Assembly: GCA_963828505.1 (NCBI GenBank)
Contig: CAWHFM010000025.1
Coordinates: 1-64,000, forward strand
Length of the DNA stretch: 64,000 nucleotides
Reading direction: 5' to 3'
Origin: Bog-473 sp963828505
Lineage (GTDB): Bacteria; Actinomycetota; Acidimicrobiia; Acidimicrobiales; RAAP-2
Part shown: positions 18,949 to 27,667 of the stretch, one piece after another
Layout: each line of letters opens with the position of its first letter
How positions within the stretch are numbered: the first letter of the stretch is position 1
Notes under the pieces: generated by a model
What the model was told of the DNA's origin: nothing
Databases searched by the model: none
Seen by the model: only the letters and a program-made list of their open reading frames with translations
Made by a program: the position numbers and the translations under genes

Positions 18949-19000
18949 GACGCGAAGCTGCCGTCAGGGACGCGAAGCTGCTGTGATGACGCCAGGCTGC
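18949..19000 (+). repeat. Three imperfect direct repeats of about 20 bp
   Basis: The motif GACGCGAAGCTGC occurs at 18949 and 18969 and as GACGCCAGGCTGC at 18988, each followed by a similar CGTCAG/TGTGAT/TGTTAG tail. They lie in the short gap between two convergent genes. Role unknown. Confidence 0.6.
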
Positions 19001-19002
19001 TG

Positions 19003-19677
19003 TTAGAGGACGGGGGACGGTTCGTCGGAGGTGCAGAGCACGCTCAGAGTGCGCGCCATGACCCGCTTGGCCGAGCGCACGGGGAGATGCGAACCGCGGC
19101 GCATGCGCTCCCAGGCTTCCCACGAGGTGGCGATGTCCATGGCTTCGAGGTGGTCTTCGCTGGTGCCCGGCGACAGCTGGCTGAGCTCGTGAGCCAGCAC
19201 GTGTTTCAAATTCTCGAGCAGCATCGCGTCGCCCGACGCGACGGCGGCGGCGACGGCGGGCGACGTCGCTGCCCGCCGGGTCACGGCGCGCCGTACGGGC
19301 GAGATCTCTTCGTAGAGCGTGGCTCGATGCGACACCAGGCGGTCGATCCGCGTGGCGAGGGAGAGTCTCGGCGACACCCGCGGCAGGTCGGACCACTGCC
19401 GCCGCAGCTGGAGCACCGCCACGTACAAGTAGAGGTCGTCCATGTCGGAGAAGTGGTGGAACACGAGGCGGAGCGAGACGCCCGCCTGTTCGGCGATGGC
19501 TTTGGCCGTCGGGTCCGGATCGCCGTCGCGCAGCAGCTGGCTGAGCGCGTCGGCCACGTTGCGGCGGGTGCGCTGGCCGCGGGCGACGCGCCCGTCGCTG
19601 GCAGGCTCGTCCGGCCACAGGTCCGCGTGGTCGGTTTCGGGCGATTGGAGTTCGAAGGTGGCGATGTTTTCGTTCAT
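19003..19677 (-). CDS. TetR family transcriptional regulator
   Basis: The 224-residue protein has an N-terminal TetR helix-turn-helix: RTRRNVADALSQLLRDGDP, then TAKAIAEQAGVSLRLVFHHF with the recognition helix, followed by SDMDDLYLYVAV. The rest is an all-helical ligand domain of unknown effector. Start ATG at 19677 (MNENIATFELQ) is chosen over longer forms, whose extra residues are arginine- and proline-rich and look non-coding. It is divergent from the beta-helix lipoprotein with 432 bases between, so it may regulate that gene. Confidence 0.82.
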   Translation of the reverse strand: MNENIATFELQSPETDHADLWPDEPASDGRVARGQRTRRNVADALSQLLRDGDPDPTAKAIAEQAGVSLRLVFHHFSDMDDLYLYVAVLQLRRQWSDLPRVSPRLSLATRIDRLVSHRATLYEEISPVRRAVTRRAATSPAVAAAVASGDAMLLENLKHVLAHELSQLSPGTSEDHLEAMDIATSWEAWERMRRGSHLPVRSAKRVMARTLSVLCTSDEPSPVL

Positions 19678-20109
19678 GTCAGTTTGTCGGCGCCGAGGTG
19701 GCACTCGTGAGCACCTTCCTGGGTCACCCGTAGCCTCTGGGAACCGGCGAGCCTTCTTGCGTTCACGATGGAACACAGGAGACCCACGGGGGGTTGTTTG
19801 GGGGCCCGGTTGGGCATGTGCGCTGGGCGGTCCACGCACGCTGATTTGATGCTGAATTATATGAGACTTATCGCGGCGTTAGGGGGTCGCCCCCCCAAAA
19901 ACGTTGCTGATCTGCATCGAGACGGTGATGTCGCGCTCGCCGTGTCGGCGGTCGGGCGTGGAAGTATCGGTTGTCCGCGGCCCGTCGGTCGCTCCCGATT
20001 GCTTCAACCCAGGACCCGATCGCTTCAACCCAGGAGTAGCGTTCTCAGCGGTCGCCCAGGGTGGGAGCTGCGGGCGGAGACGTGGCGCACGAGAGAGACG
20101 GGAGGCTTC
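19678..20109. other. Divergent intergenic region, TetR gene / lipoprotein
   Basis: I see no convincing gene here. It is locally AT-richer (around 19845-19875) than its surroundings and holds a 21-bp tandem repeat at 19994-20035 and a ribosome site (gggaggc, 20099-20105) for the lipoprotein. Promoters for both flanking genes should lie here. Confidence 0.6.
19994..20035 (+). repeat. 21-bp tandem repeat, possible operator
   Basis: Two adjacent copies of CCCGAT(T/C)GCTTCAACCCAGGA, one mismatch, about 75 bases before the lipoprotein start. The position between a TetR gene and its divergent neighbour fits an operator, but no palindrome is present. Confidence 0.5.
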
Positions 20110-21720
20110 ATGCCGATACGAACGCGGCGGGCTCGTTGGTGGACCGTGCTGGGCGCCACCCTGCTCACCGGCTTCGTCCTGGCCGGGTGCTCGTCCGGAC
20201 CGAGCGGGCCGGCGGTGCTCCTCGTCGGAGAATTCCACGGCATGTCCGGCCAGTACACGTCGATCCAATCGGCCGTCGACGCCGCCCACCCGGGCGACTT
20301 CATCCTCGTGGCGCCCGGCGACTACCACGAGGATGACGATGCCCACGGGACGACCGCCGCCCAGCTGGGCACGGGGGACCACGGTGGTGTGGTCGTGCAC
20401 ACCTCCGATCTGCACATCGTGGGCATGGACCGCAACACCGTGATCGTGGACGGCACCAAGTCGGGCGCCCCCGCGCCGTGCAGCAGCTCACCGCAGTACC
20501 AGAACTTCGGGCCCATGGCCGACGGCAAGGCTCAGGGCCGGAACGGGATCGTCGTGTGGAAGGCCGACGATGTCAGCATCGAGAACCTGACGGCCTGCAA
20601 CTTCTTGGGCGGGGCCGGGGACTCGGGCAACGAGATCTGGTGGAACGGCGGCGACGGGTCCGGGAAGATCGGCCTGAGCGGCTACACCGGCGCCTACCTG
20701 ACGGGCACCTCGACCTTCTTCTCCGGCGAGTCGACCGCAGCCCAGTACGGGATCTTCTCGTCGAACTCGCAGGGGCCGGGCTCGTGGAACGAGATCTACG
20801 GAAGCAACATGAACGACTCGGGCATGTACGTGGGCGCCTGCCACCAGCTCTGTGACGTCACCATCGACCACGCACTGATGGAGAACAACGCGCTGGGCTA
20901 CTCGGGGACCAACTCCGGGGGCGCCGTCGTGATCGAGAACTCCGAGTTCGACCACAACGAGGACGGGGTCGACACGAACACCCAGATCGCCGGCGACCCG
21001 CCGCCGCCGCAGAACGGCGACTGCCCCCACGGGGCGATCAGCCCGATCACCCACACGCACTCGTGCTGGGTGTTCATCCACAACGACGTCCACGACAACA
21101 ACAACCCCAACGTGCCCGAGGCGGGCAACGCCGCGGCCGGGCCCATCGGCACCGGCATGACGGTCTCGGGCGGGCGCAACGACACGGTGACCGACAACGT
21201 GTTCGAGAACAACGGTGCCTGGGGCACCCTGTTCGTCCCCTACCCCGACAGCGGCACACCGTCGCTGCACCAGAAGTGCCCCAACTACGGCGGGTTCGAG
21301 ATCAGCGGGCTGGGGTGCGTCTTCGAGGCCGAGGGCGACGCCCTGACCGACAACACCTACGCCAACGACGGCTACTTCGGGAACCCGACCAACGCCGACT
21401 TCGGCCAGATCGTGCTGCATACCGGCCTGCCCTCCAACTGCTACGCCGACAACGTGGCCCCGGCGGGGTCGACCCCCGTCAACCTGGAGGAGCTCCAGCC
21501 CACCTGCGGCGTGCCTTCTACCGCCACCAATCTCGACAACGAGCTGGTGGCCCAGGTCGAGTGCGACTCCCGCCTCGCCGCCTGCCCGGCCGGCGCCACC
21601 TACCCGACCCAGACCGGAGTGAAGCTGGAGCCCATCCCGACGGACCTGCCGACGATGCCCAACCCCTGCACCGGCGTGCCGTCGAACCCGTGGTGCCCGT
21701 CGGGACGGCCGGCGGGATAG
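20110..21720 (+). CDS. Lipoprotein with right-handed parallel beta-helix
   Basis: The protein of 536 residues begins MPIRTRRARWWTVLGATLL and has the lipobox LAGC, so it is probably anchored outside the membrane. The opening YTSIQSAVDAAHPGDFILVAPGDY is the typical first coil of pectin-lyase-like beta helices, and later coils read VSIENLTACNFLGGAGDSG, DVTIDHALMENNALGYSG and DTVTDNVFENNGAWGTLF (NosD/PbH1-type). Such proteins bind or cut polysaccharides, but no catalytic residues can be assigned. Start ATG at 20110 follows a ggaggc ribosome site by four bases. Confidence 0.82.
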   Translation: MPIRTRRARWWTVLGATLLTGFVLAGCSSGPSGPAVLLVGEFHGMSGQYTSIQSAVDAAHPGDFILVAPGDYHEDDDAHGTTAAQLGTGDHGGVVVHTSDLHIVGMDRNTVIVDGTKSGAPAPCSSSPQYQNFGPMADGKAQGRNGIVVWKADDVSIENLTACNFLGGAGDSGNEIWWNGGDGSGKIGLSGYTGAYLTGTSTFFSGESTAAQYGIFSSNSQGPGSWNEIYGSNMNDSGMYVGACHQLCDVTIDHALMENNALGYSGTNSGGAVVIENSEFDHNEDGVDTNTQIAGDPPPPQNGDCPHGAISPITHTHSCWVFIHNDVHDNNNPNVPEAGNAAAGPIGTGMTVSGGRNDTVTDNVFENNGAWGTLFVPYPDSGTPSLHQKCPNYGGFEISGLGCVFEAEGDALTDNTYANDGYFGNPTNADFGQIVLHTGLPSNCYADNVAPAGSTPVNLEELQPTCGVPSTATNLDNELVAQVECDSRLAACPAGATYPTQTGVKLEPIPTDLPTMPNPCTGVPSNPWCPSGRPAG

Positions 21721-21725
21721 GCCCC

Positions 21726-23396
21726 TCAGGGCTGAGCCGGCACCACGCGCCCCGACTCGAGGGTCAGCCGGGTCTCGCAGCGCGCCGCCTCGGCCTCCCG
21801 GTGGGTGACCAGGAGCACGCTGCGCCCTGACGACGCCGCGGCCTGGAGCACGCCGTCGAGGAGGGCGTCCGCCAGCTCGGGATCGAGTCCGCTGGTGGGC
21901 TCGTCGAGCACGAGGACGGGCCCCGGAGCGAGCAGGGCGCGGGCCACGGCGAGGCGCCGGCGTTCGCCGCCCGAGAGCGCGACGCCCTCCTCGCCCACCG
22001 GCGTATCGAGGCCGAGCGGCAACGTGCGCACCCACTCGTCCAGGCGGGCGGTCTCGAGCGCGGCCGCCTGCTCGTCGTCGCTGGCGTCGGGCCGACCGAG
22101 GACGAGGTTCGAACGCAAGGTGCCGGCGAAGAGCTGGGCCCGCTGGTCGGCCAGCGCGCACGCGGCGCGGACGTCGGCCTGGCCCAGGCGCGTCACGTCG
22201 GTGCCACCGAGCAGCAGGGAGCCTTCCAGGAGCGGCCAGTAGCGCAGCAGGGCGTTGACCAGGCTCGACTTGCCCGCCCCGCTCGAACCCGTGACGGCCA
22301 GACGCCCACCGGGGGGCAGTTCGAACGAGACGCCGTCGAGGGCGCGGGGCAGTCCAGCCCCGTAGCGCAGCGCGGCGCGGTCGAACGTCACCTCGGGTAC
22401 GCCGGGCGGCAGGTGCCCGGGCGACACCGGGTCGGTGACCGGGACGGGCACCTCCTCGAGGTCGAGGAGTCGCGCGGCCGAGGCGCGCACCCCCCGGGCG
22501 CGGGCCACCGCGAGGGGCACCATGGTGACGGCTTCGAACGTCCCGAGCGCGGCCAGCGGGAGCACCGCCACCATGACCTGACCCACGCGGTGGTCGTGCA
22601 CCGCCGCCACCCCGACCGCGGTGACCCCGGCCACGGCGGCGGCCACGCAGAGCTGCATCACCACGCCCGCGCCCGCGACCATGCGGGCGTGGCGCCGCTC
22701 CAGGGCGTCGGCCCGGCGGCCCAGCGCATCGATGGCGCCCAGCGCGGCGGCATCGGCGCCGAACGCCAGCAGCTCGGCGGCGCCGTGCAGCGCGTCGACG
22801 ACCCGCGCCGAGATCTCCCCGTTGAGGGCGGCCTGCTCGCTCTCGGCGTTCCCGTGCCACACCAACGCGGCGGGGACGACGAGCGCCACGGCCAGCGGGA
22901 TCCCGAGCGCCGCCGCGGCCCAGGGCACGACGAACCCCACCGCGACCGTGCCGAGCATGGCCGCGGCGACCGCGATGGCGATGGGGAGAAGGGTGCGCAG
23001 GTAGAGGTCCGCCAGCGCGTCGACGTCGTCGACGGCGCGGGCCAGCAGGTCGCCGCTGCGCCAGCCCGCCAGCGCGGCCGGGACGCGGGGGGCGAGGCAG
23101 TCGTAGAGCCAGAGGCGCCACTTGGCCACGGCGCGCAGCGCGGCGTCGTGGCCGACGAGGCGCTCCTCGTAGCGGAGCGGTCCCCGCAGGAAGGCCAGGA
23201 CCTCGACCGCAGCCAGGATGCCCGCCAGCGCGCCGAGGCCGGGCCGCAGCGCCGCCCGGCCGAGGACGTAGCCCGACCCGGCCAGCAAGCCGATGGTGGC
23301 CGCGGCCGAGGCCAGGCCGAGCAGACCCGCGACGGCGAGCCGGGCCTTGGGTGTGCCGGGGTCGGCCAGGATGCGCCGGAGCGGGTGCACCGTCAT
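21726..23396 (-). CDS. cydC: Thiol reductant ABC exporter subunit CydC
   Basis: CydDC exports cysteine and glutathione-type thiols to the periplasm side and is needed to assemble cytochrome bd. This 556-residue half-transporter has an exporter-type membrane domain (LLGLASAAATIGLLAGSGYV, then later ILAAVEVLAFLRGPLRYEE) and an ATPase domain with Walker A GSSGAGKSSL, signature ALSGGERRRLAVARALL, Walker B VLVLDEPTSGLDPE and the H-loop THREAEA. The ATG at 23396 overlaps the CydD stop (ATGA). No cydAB genes are present in the window. Confidence 0.85.
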   Translation of the reverse strand: MTVHPLRRILADPGTPKARLAVAGLLGLASAAATIGLLAGSGYVLGRAALRPGLGALAGILAAVEVLAFLRGPLRYEERLVGHDAALRAVAKWRLWLYDCLAPRVPAALAGWRSGDLLARAVDDVDALADLYLRTLLPIAIAVAAAMLGTVAVGFVVPWAAAALGIPLAVALVVPAALVWHGNAESEQAALNGEISARVVDALHGAAELLAFGADAAALGAIDALGRRADALERRHARMVAGAGVVMQLCVAAAVAGVTAVGVAAVHDHRVGQVMVAVLPLAALGTFEAVTMVPLAVARARGVRASAARLLDLEEVPVPVTDPVSPGHLPPGVPEVTFDRAALRYGAGLPRALDGVSFELPPGGRLAVTGSSGAGKSSLVNALLRYWPLLEGSLLLGGTDVTRLGQADVRAACALADQRAQLFAGTLRSNLVLGRPDASDDEQAAALETARLDEWVRTLPLGLDTPVGEEGVALSGGERRRLAVARALLAPGPVLVLDEPTSGLDPELADALLDGVLQAAASSGRSVLLVTHREAEAARCETRLTLESGRVVPAQP

Positions 23397-24154
23397 GAGG
23401 CCACCAGGGGCTGGGTCGTCGTCGTGGTCGTGGTCGCGGTCGCCGGCGCCGGCGCCGGCCGCAACTCGACCCTGGCGTCGAAGCGGGGGAGGAGGGCCGG
23501 CTCGTGCGCGGCCACCAGCACCGACCGGCCGCCGAGCCACGGCTCGATGGCGACGGCGAGCCGGGCCACGGTCGGGGGGTCGAGCGACGCCGTCGGCTCG
23601 TCGAGCAGGAGCACGGGTGCGGGGCTGAGCAGGGCGCGGGCGAGGGCGACCCGCTGACGCTCCCCGGCACTGAGGGTGAGGCCGTCGTGGCCGAGGACGG
23701 TCCCGAGCCCGCCCGGGAGGGCGGCGGCGAGATCGTCGAGCCCCACGGCGGCGAGGACGCGGGACAGCTCCTCGTCGGAGGCGTCGGGCGCTCCGAGGCG
23801 CAGGTTGTCGGCCAGGGTGGCGTGGAACACGTGGGGGCGTTGCGGCACGTAGGCAAAGCTCGAGCGCCAGGCGGCGACGCCGGCGTCGGCCGGACCGAAC
23901 CCGTCGAGGGTCATGGAGCCGCCGCTCGGTTGGACGAAGCAGAGCAGGGCGGCGAGGACGGTGGACTTGCCGGCGGCCGACGGCCCCGTCAGCGCCACCC
24001 GGGACCCGGGCGCCACCTCGAACGAGACGCCGTCGATGGCGGGCCGGCCGCGGCCGGGGTGGTCGACCACCAGGCCCCTGACGGCGAGAGCAGGCACCAT
24101 GACGGGGTCCGGGACCGGGTCCGCGCCCGCCCGGGCCGGCGATCGGTTCGCCAT
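23393..24154 (-). CDS. cydD: CydD, ATPase-domain part (frame-shifted from membrane part)
   Basis: This frame encodes a complete ABC ATPase domain: ALAVRGLVVDHPGRGRPAID, Walker A GPSAAGKSTVLAALL, Q-loop YVPQRPHVF, signature TLSAGERQRVALARALL (SAGE instead of SGGE), Walker B VLLLDEPTASLDPP and the H-loop AAHEP. It lacks a membrane domain; that lies just upstream in another frame. An ATG exists at 24154, but a one-base shift in the proline/glycine-rich linker (about 24110-24160) is more likely than a truly split gene. It is followed directly by cydC with a four-base overlap. Confidence 0.75.
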   Translation of the reverse strand: MANRSPARAGADPVPDPVMVPALAVRGLVVDHPGRGRPAIDGVSFEVAPGSRVALTGPSAAGKSTVLAALLCFVQPSGGSMTLDGFGPADAGVAAWRSSFAYVPQRPHVFHATLADNLRLGAPDASDEELSRVLAAVGLDDLAAALPGGLGTVLGHDGLTLSAGERQRVALARALLSPAPVLLLDEPTASLDPPTVARLAVAIEPWLGGRSVLVAAHEPALLPRFDARVELRPAPAPATATTTTTTTQPLVAS

Positions 24155-25190
24155 CGGGACGGGGCTCGCCCGTGGGCTCGGCGGCGCCCGCCGACACCGG
24201 CGTCCCGAGCACGTCGAGCACGCGGCCGGCCGCCGCCTGCCCCTCGGTGCTGGCGTGGAACTCGGCGCCGGCGCGGCGGAGGGGGATGAAGATCTCGGGC
24301 GCCACCAGCAGCACGGCCATGGCCGTCTGCAGTCCGAGCTCGCCCCACAGCAGCCGCAGCCCGAGCACCATGGCGACGAGCCCTACCCCCAGCCCGGCGA
24401 TCAGGTCCATGGAGAGCGACGACAAGAACGCGAGCCGCAGGGTCCGCATGGTGGCCACCCGCACGCCCTCGCTCGCCTCTTCCACCTCCCGGCGCCCGTG
24501 GGCCTCGCGACCGAAGGCACGAAGGGTCGGCAGGCCCTCGACGAGCTGGAGGAGCCGCCCGGCCAGCGATCCCAGGCGCCGCCACTGCCGCTGCGAGCGT
24601 CGCGTCGCCTCCCGGCCGAAGAAGATCATGCAGATCGGCACCGTGACGACCAGCGCCACGACCACGGCGAAGGACAGCACGTCCTGGGTGGCCACCCACG
24701 CCAGCAGAAGGAGGGGGATCACGCCGGCCGCCGCCGCCTGGGGGAGGTAGCGGGCGTAGTAGGCGTGGAGCGAACGCAGACCCCGGGTCGCGGTGAGGGA
24801 GAGCTCGCCCGGCCGCTCGTCGGCCAGCCAGCCCGGCCCGAGCGCCAGGCTGTGGCCGAGCAGATCGCGCCGGAGGCCCGACACGACCCGTTCGGCCGCA
24901 CCGTGGGCCGACACGTCACCGGCGGCGTTGATCACGCCCCGCACGACCAGGGCGGCGGCGGCCACGGCGATCTCGGGCGCCACGTCGCCCAGCGGCACGT
25001 GGCCCAGCAGTGAGCGGTCCACGGCCCGGGCCAGGGCGACGGCTTGGACCACCACCGCCGCCGCGCTCAGGACGGCCACCACCAGGGCCACCCCGGCCGC
25101 CCGGCGCAGGCCGGGCACACGACCGGCCAGCTCGGGGTCGACCAGGCGGGGGCGGCGGGGGCGGCGCGGCCGGGTGGAGCCGGAGCTCAG
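24110..25190 (-). CDS. cydD: CydD, membrane-domain part
   Basis: This frame gives the six-helix exporter domain: VALVVAVLSAAAVVVQAVAL, then LTATRGLRSLHAYYARYLPQ, and QLVEGLPTLRAFGREAHG, which is the conserved EGL-TLRAFGR coupling segment of CydD. The expected N-terminal VDPEL follows CTG at 25190 with no ATG, GTG or TTG before it. That CTG overlaps the stop of the upstream gene (CTGA), so either CTG is the start or the true start is hidden by another base error. The frame then continues past the linker without encoding the ATPase domain. Confidence 0.72.
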
Positions 25191-26697
25191 AGGCTGAATC
25201 TCGTGTCCTTCACGTGGATGGCCCGGCCGATGAGGCCCTCGGTGAGAGCGAGCCGGGCGAGGCCTGCATCTTCGCAGGTCGCAGCCGTCCGGACCCCATC
25301 GCCCAAGTCCGCCACGACCGCGGTGCGGACCGGTTCGGCCGGGTCGTCGGGAGCGGGCGTCACGGTGAAGGACACCACCGTCGCCTCGGCGCTCGGCGGG
25401 GGAGGGTCCGCCACCGGCAGCACCGCGGTCGCCGCCACGGCGGCGGCGGCCAGGTCGGCGGCGAGCAGCCCCTGCTCCGCCTGCGGCGGGGTCGCGCTCC
25501 ACACGGCCAGGCCGGGCTTGGTGAGCATGCCCGACACGGCCGTGACCAGCCCGAGCTCGTCGGGCCGTTCACGCAGCAGGCGGCCGACGGCGACGGTGGC
25601 GAGCAGCACGAAGTGGTTGAACGGACCGCCGGCGAAGGCCATGCCACCCGTCACGGTCGGGGTGCCCGCCGGAGGGAGGCCGAGCTCTCGCTGCTGCACG
25701 CGCACGGCCGCGGGGAAGCACGAGTACACCTCGGCCAGTGCCAGGTCGCGCAGGGAGCAGCCGATCCGGGCCTCGGCGGCCCGTCCGAGCACCGCCATCG
25801 CCGGCCACGCGCCGAGCTCGCGGCGTGCGGTCAGGGTGACCGCAGCCGAGGAGTGCAACGCCACGCGGGGAAAAGCCAGCGGTCGGGCGGAACCCCGGCG
25901 TCGCCGGCCCGGCCGGCGCTGCAGATCAGCAGGGCCGAGGCCTGGTCGACCGTCCACTGGCTGGCGTGCCAGCGGTTGTAGGGGAACGCCAGCAGGCGGT
26001 TGCGCGGGCCGGCGCGAGCCAGTTCCTCCGCCGTGCGCGCCTGGCCGAAGGCGGCGTCGGGGTTGTGCCGGGCCACCGCGTTGAAGCGGGCCCACAGCGC
26101 GGCGATCTCGTCGGCGTGGCGGTCGGGTCGCAGGCCGTCGGCGGCACCGCGCGCGTTCTCAATGAGGGCGTACTGCTGCACCGGCGGCAGGACGATGCCG
26201 GCCGCGTTCTCGACCGGCGCCACGAAATCGGGCGGCCGGGTGACGATCTCGTCCGGCGATCCGGCGGCGGGACCCTGCGCCGCGGCGGCCATGGCGCGCA
26301 CACCCGAATGGCCCGCGGCGGCCTGCCCGACCGAGCGGGCCCAGGCGCGGTCCTCGCCCCCGACCACCAGCACGCACTCGCACGCACCCGACGCCACGTC
26401 GGCCAGGGCGTGGTTCAGCATCTCCTGCTGCGAGACGCCGATTTCGTAGCGGACGGCGCGCGCTCGGGGGGAGCCCAGGCGCACGGCCAAGCCCCGCGCC
26501 GCGTCGTGGAGCGACCACGAACCCTGGGGCACCGCAACGCGGTCGAGCGAGGCCAGGAGCCCCGGCGCCCCGGCGTCGTCGGCCGCGGCCCGCGCCGCCC
26601 GTTCCATGAGGTCCCCGGCCGGCGCGGCGTCATGGACGGCGCCCAGCCCGACGAGGACGGGCAGGCGCGGGTCGAGCGTGCGGCCGGGCTCGGGCAT
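25187..26697 (-). CDS. Thiolase-like protein (SCP2/TLP1-type acetyl-CoA acetyltransferase), frameshifted
   Basis: The N-terminal part (from ATG at 26697) has LPVLVGLGAVHDAAPAGDLM, VAVPQGSWSLHDAARGLA and YEIGVSQQEMLNHALADVAS followed by CVLVVGGEDRAW. The C-terminal part has YSCFPAAVRVQQRELGLPP and TVTGGMAFAGGPFNHFV and an OB-like tail, as in thiolase-like proteins of type 1. The two parts join at about 25873, where a CCCC run needs one more C to keep frame. With that base the protein is 503 residues. A cysteine nucleophile is not clearly placed, so acyl-CoA chemistry is by family only. It precedes cydD with overlapping codons. Confidence 0.72.
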
Positions 26698-26705
26698 GAC
26701 GAGCG

Positions 26706-26715
26706 ATGCTACGGT
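26706..26715. promoter_or_regulatory. Overlapping divergent leaderless -10 hexamers
   Basis: TAGCAT on the minus strand (26711-26706) ends eight bases before the thiolase-like ATG, and TACGGT on the plus strand (26710-26715) ends six bases before the hydrolase ATG. They share two base pairs, so the two promoters cannot be opened at once. Confidence 0.5.
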
Positions 26716-26721
26716 CCCGCG

Positions 26722-27573
26722 ATGTCCAGCGGCCACGCCGGGAAGTGGGAGAGCGCGCTCTCTCGATACACCAAGGAGAGCTTCGAGGCCGAAGGAAAGC
26801 GCCGCGACGTCTTCCGGGCCGGGAGCGGACCGGCCGTCATCGTGATGAGCGAGGCCCCGGGCATCACGCCCGAGCTCGCCGTCTTCGGCCGGCGGGTGGT
26901 CGCCGCCGGCTGCACCGCCGTCATGCCGCACCTCTTCGGCGATCCCGGCCGCCCGACGACCGCCGGCTACTCCGTGCGCTCGCTCGGGCCCGCCTGCATT
27001 GCGCGGGAGTTCTCCTGCTTCGCGCTCAAGCGGACGAGCCCGATCACCACCTGGTTGCGCGCGCTGGCGGCGGCCGAGCACGCGCGCTGTGGCGGTCCGG
27101 GCGTGGGCGCGGTCGGCATGTGCTTCACCGGAGGGTTCGCCCTGGCCATGATGGCCGACGACGTGCTGCTGGCTCCCGTGCTCAGCCAGCCGTCGCAGCC
27201 GTTCCCCATCGGGGCCCGCCACAAGGCGGACATCGGCATCTCCGACGCGGACCTGTCCCGGGTCAAGGCCCGGACCGAAGCCGGGCAGTGCCTGCTCGGG
27301 TTGCGCTTCTCCAACGACCCCTTCTGCTTCGAGCAGCGCTTCGAGACGCTCCGGCGCGAGCTGGGCGACAAGTTCATCGCCGTGGAGATCGACTCGAGGC
27401 CGGGCAATCCCTACGGCCATCCGAAGAACGCGCACTCCGTCCTCACCCATCACCTGGTCGACGAGCCGGGAACGCCGACACGCGCCGCCCTGGACCAGAC
27501 GCTCACCTTCTTCCGCCAGCGGCTCGGCGTGGGATCCGGCCCCGGGCCGCGCCCCGAAGAACTGGGTCCCTGA
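26722..27573 (+). CDS. Dienelactone hydrolase family protein
   Basis: The 283-residue alpha/beta hydrolase has VIVMSEAPGITPELAVFGRR, the nucleophile elbow VGMCFTGGFAL with cysteine near residue 133 (the Cys-containing elbow of dienelactone hydrolases), and a C-terminal histidine in NAHSVLTHHLVD. The classic enzyme opens dienelactone in chloroaromatic degradation; most relatives have unknown esters or lactones as substrate. ATG at 26722 is set by the -10 hexamer six bases upstream. Confidence 0.82.
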   Translation: MSSGHAGKWESALSRYTKESFEAEGKRRDVFRAGSGPAVIVMSEAPGITPELAVFGRRVVAAGCTAVMPHLFGDPGRPTTAGYSVRSLGPACIAREFSCFALKRTSPITTWLRALAAAEHARCGGPGVGAVGMCFTGGFALAMMADDVLLAPVLSQPSQPFPIGARHKADIGISDADLSRVKARTEAGQCLLGLRFSNDPFCFEQRFETLRRELGDKFIAVEIDSRPGNPYGHPKNAHSVLTHHLVDEPGTPTRAALDQTLTFFRQRLGVGSGPGPRPEELGP

Positions 27574-27667
27574 AGGACCCGAAGGACTGGGGCCCAGGAG
27601 GATCCGAAGGTGACGGCCGCGCCGAACCGGGCCGGCCCTGTCCGGCGGGGACTCAGTCGGCGTGGAC

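Noticed and set aside
24110..24154. A naturally split CydD with a separate ATPase gene
   Set aside because: The break lies in a GC-rich linker and one base restores a normal fused protein; known CydD proteins have both domains in one chain.
21726..25502. A continuous minus-strand frame of 1258 codons across cydC and cydD
   Set aside because: It is only partly coding: the middle third is the wrong frame for the CydD ATPase domain, and the first part runs over the thiolase-like gene. High GC leaves few stops.
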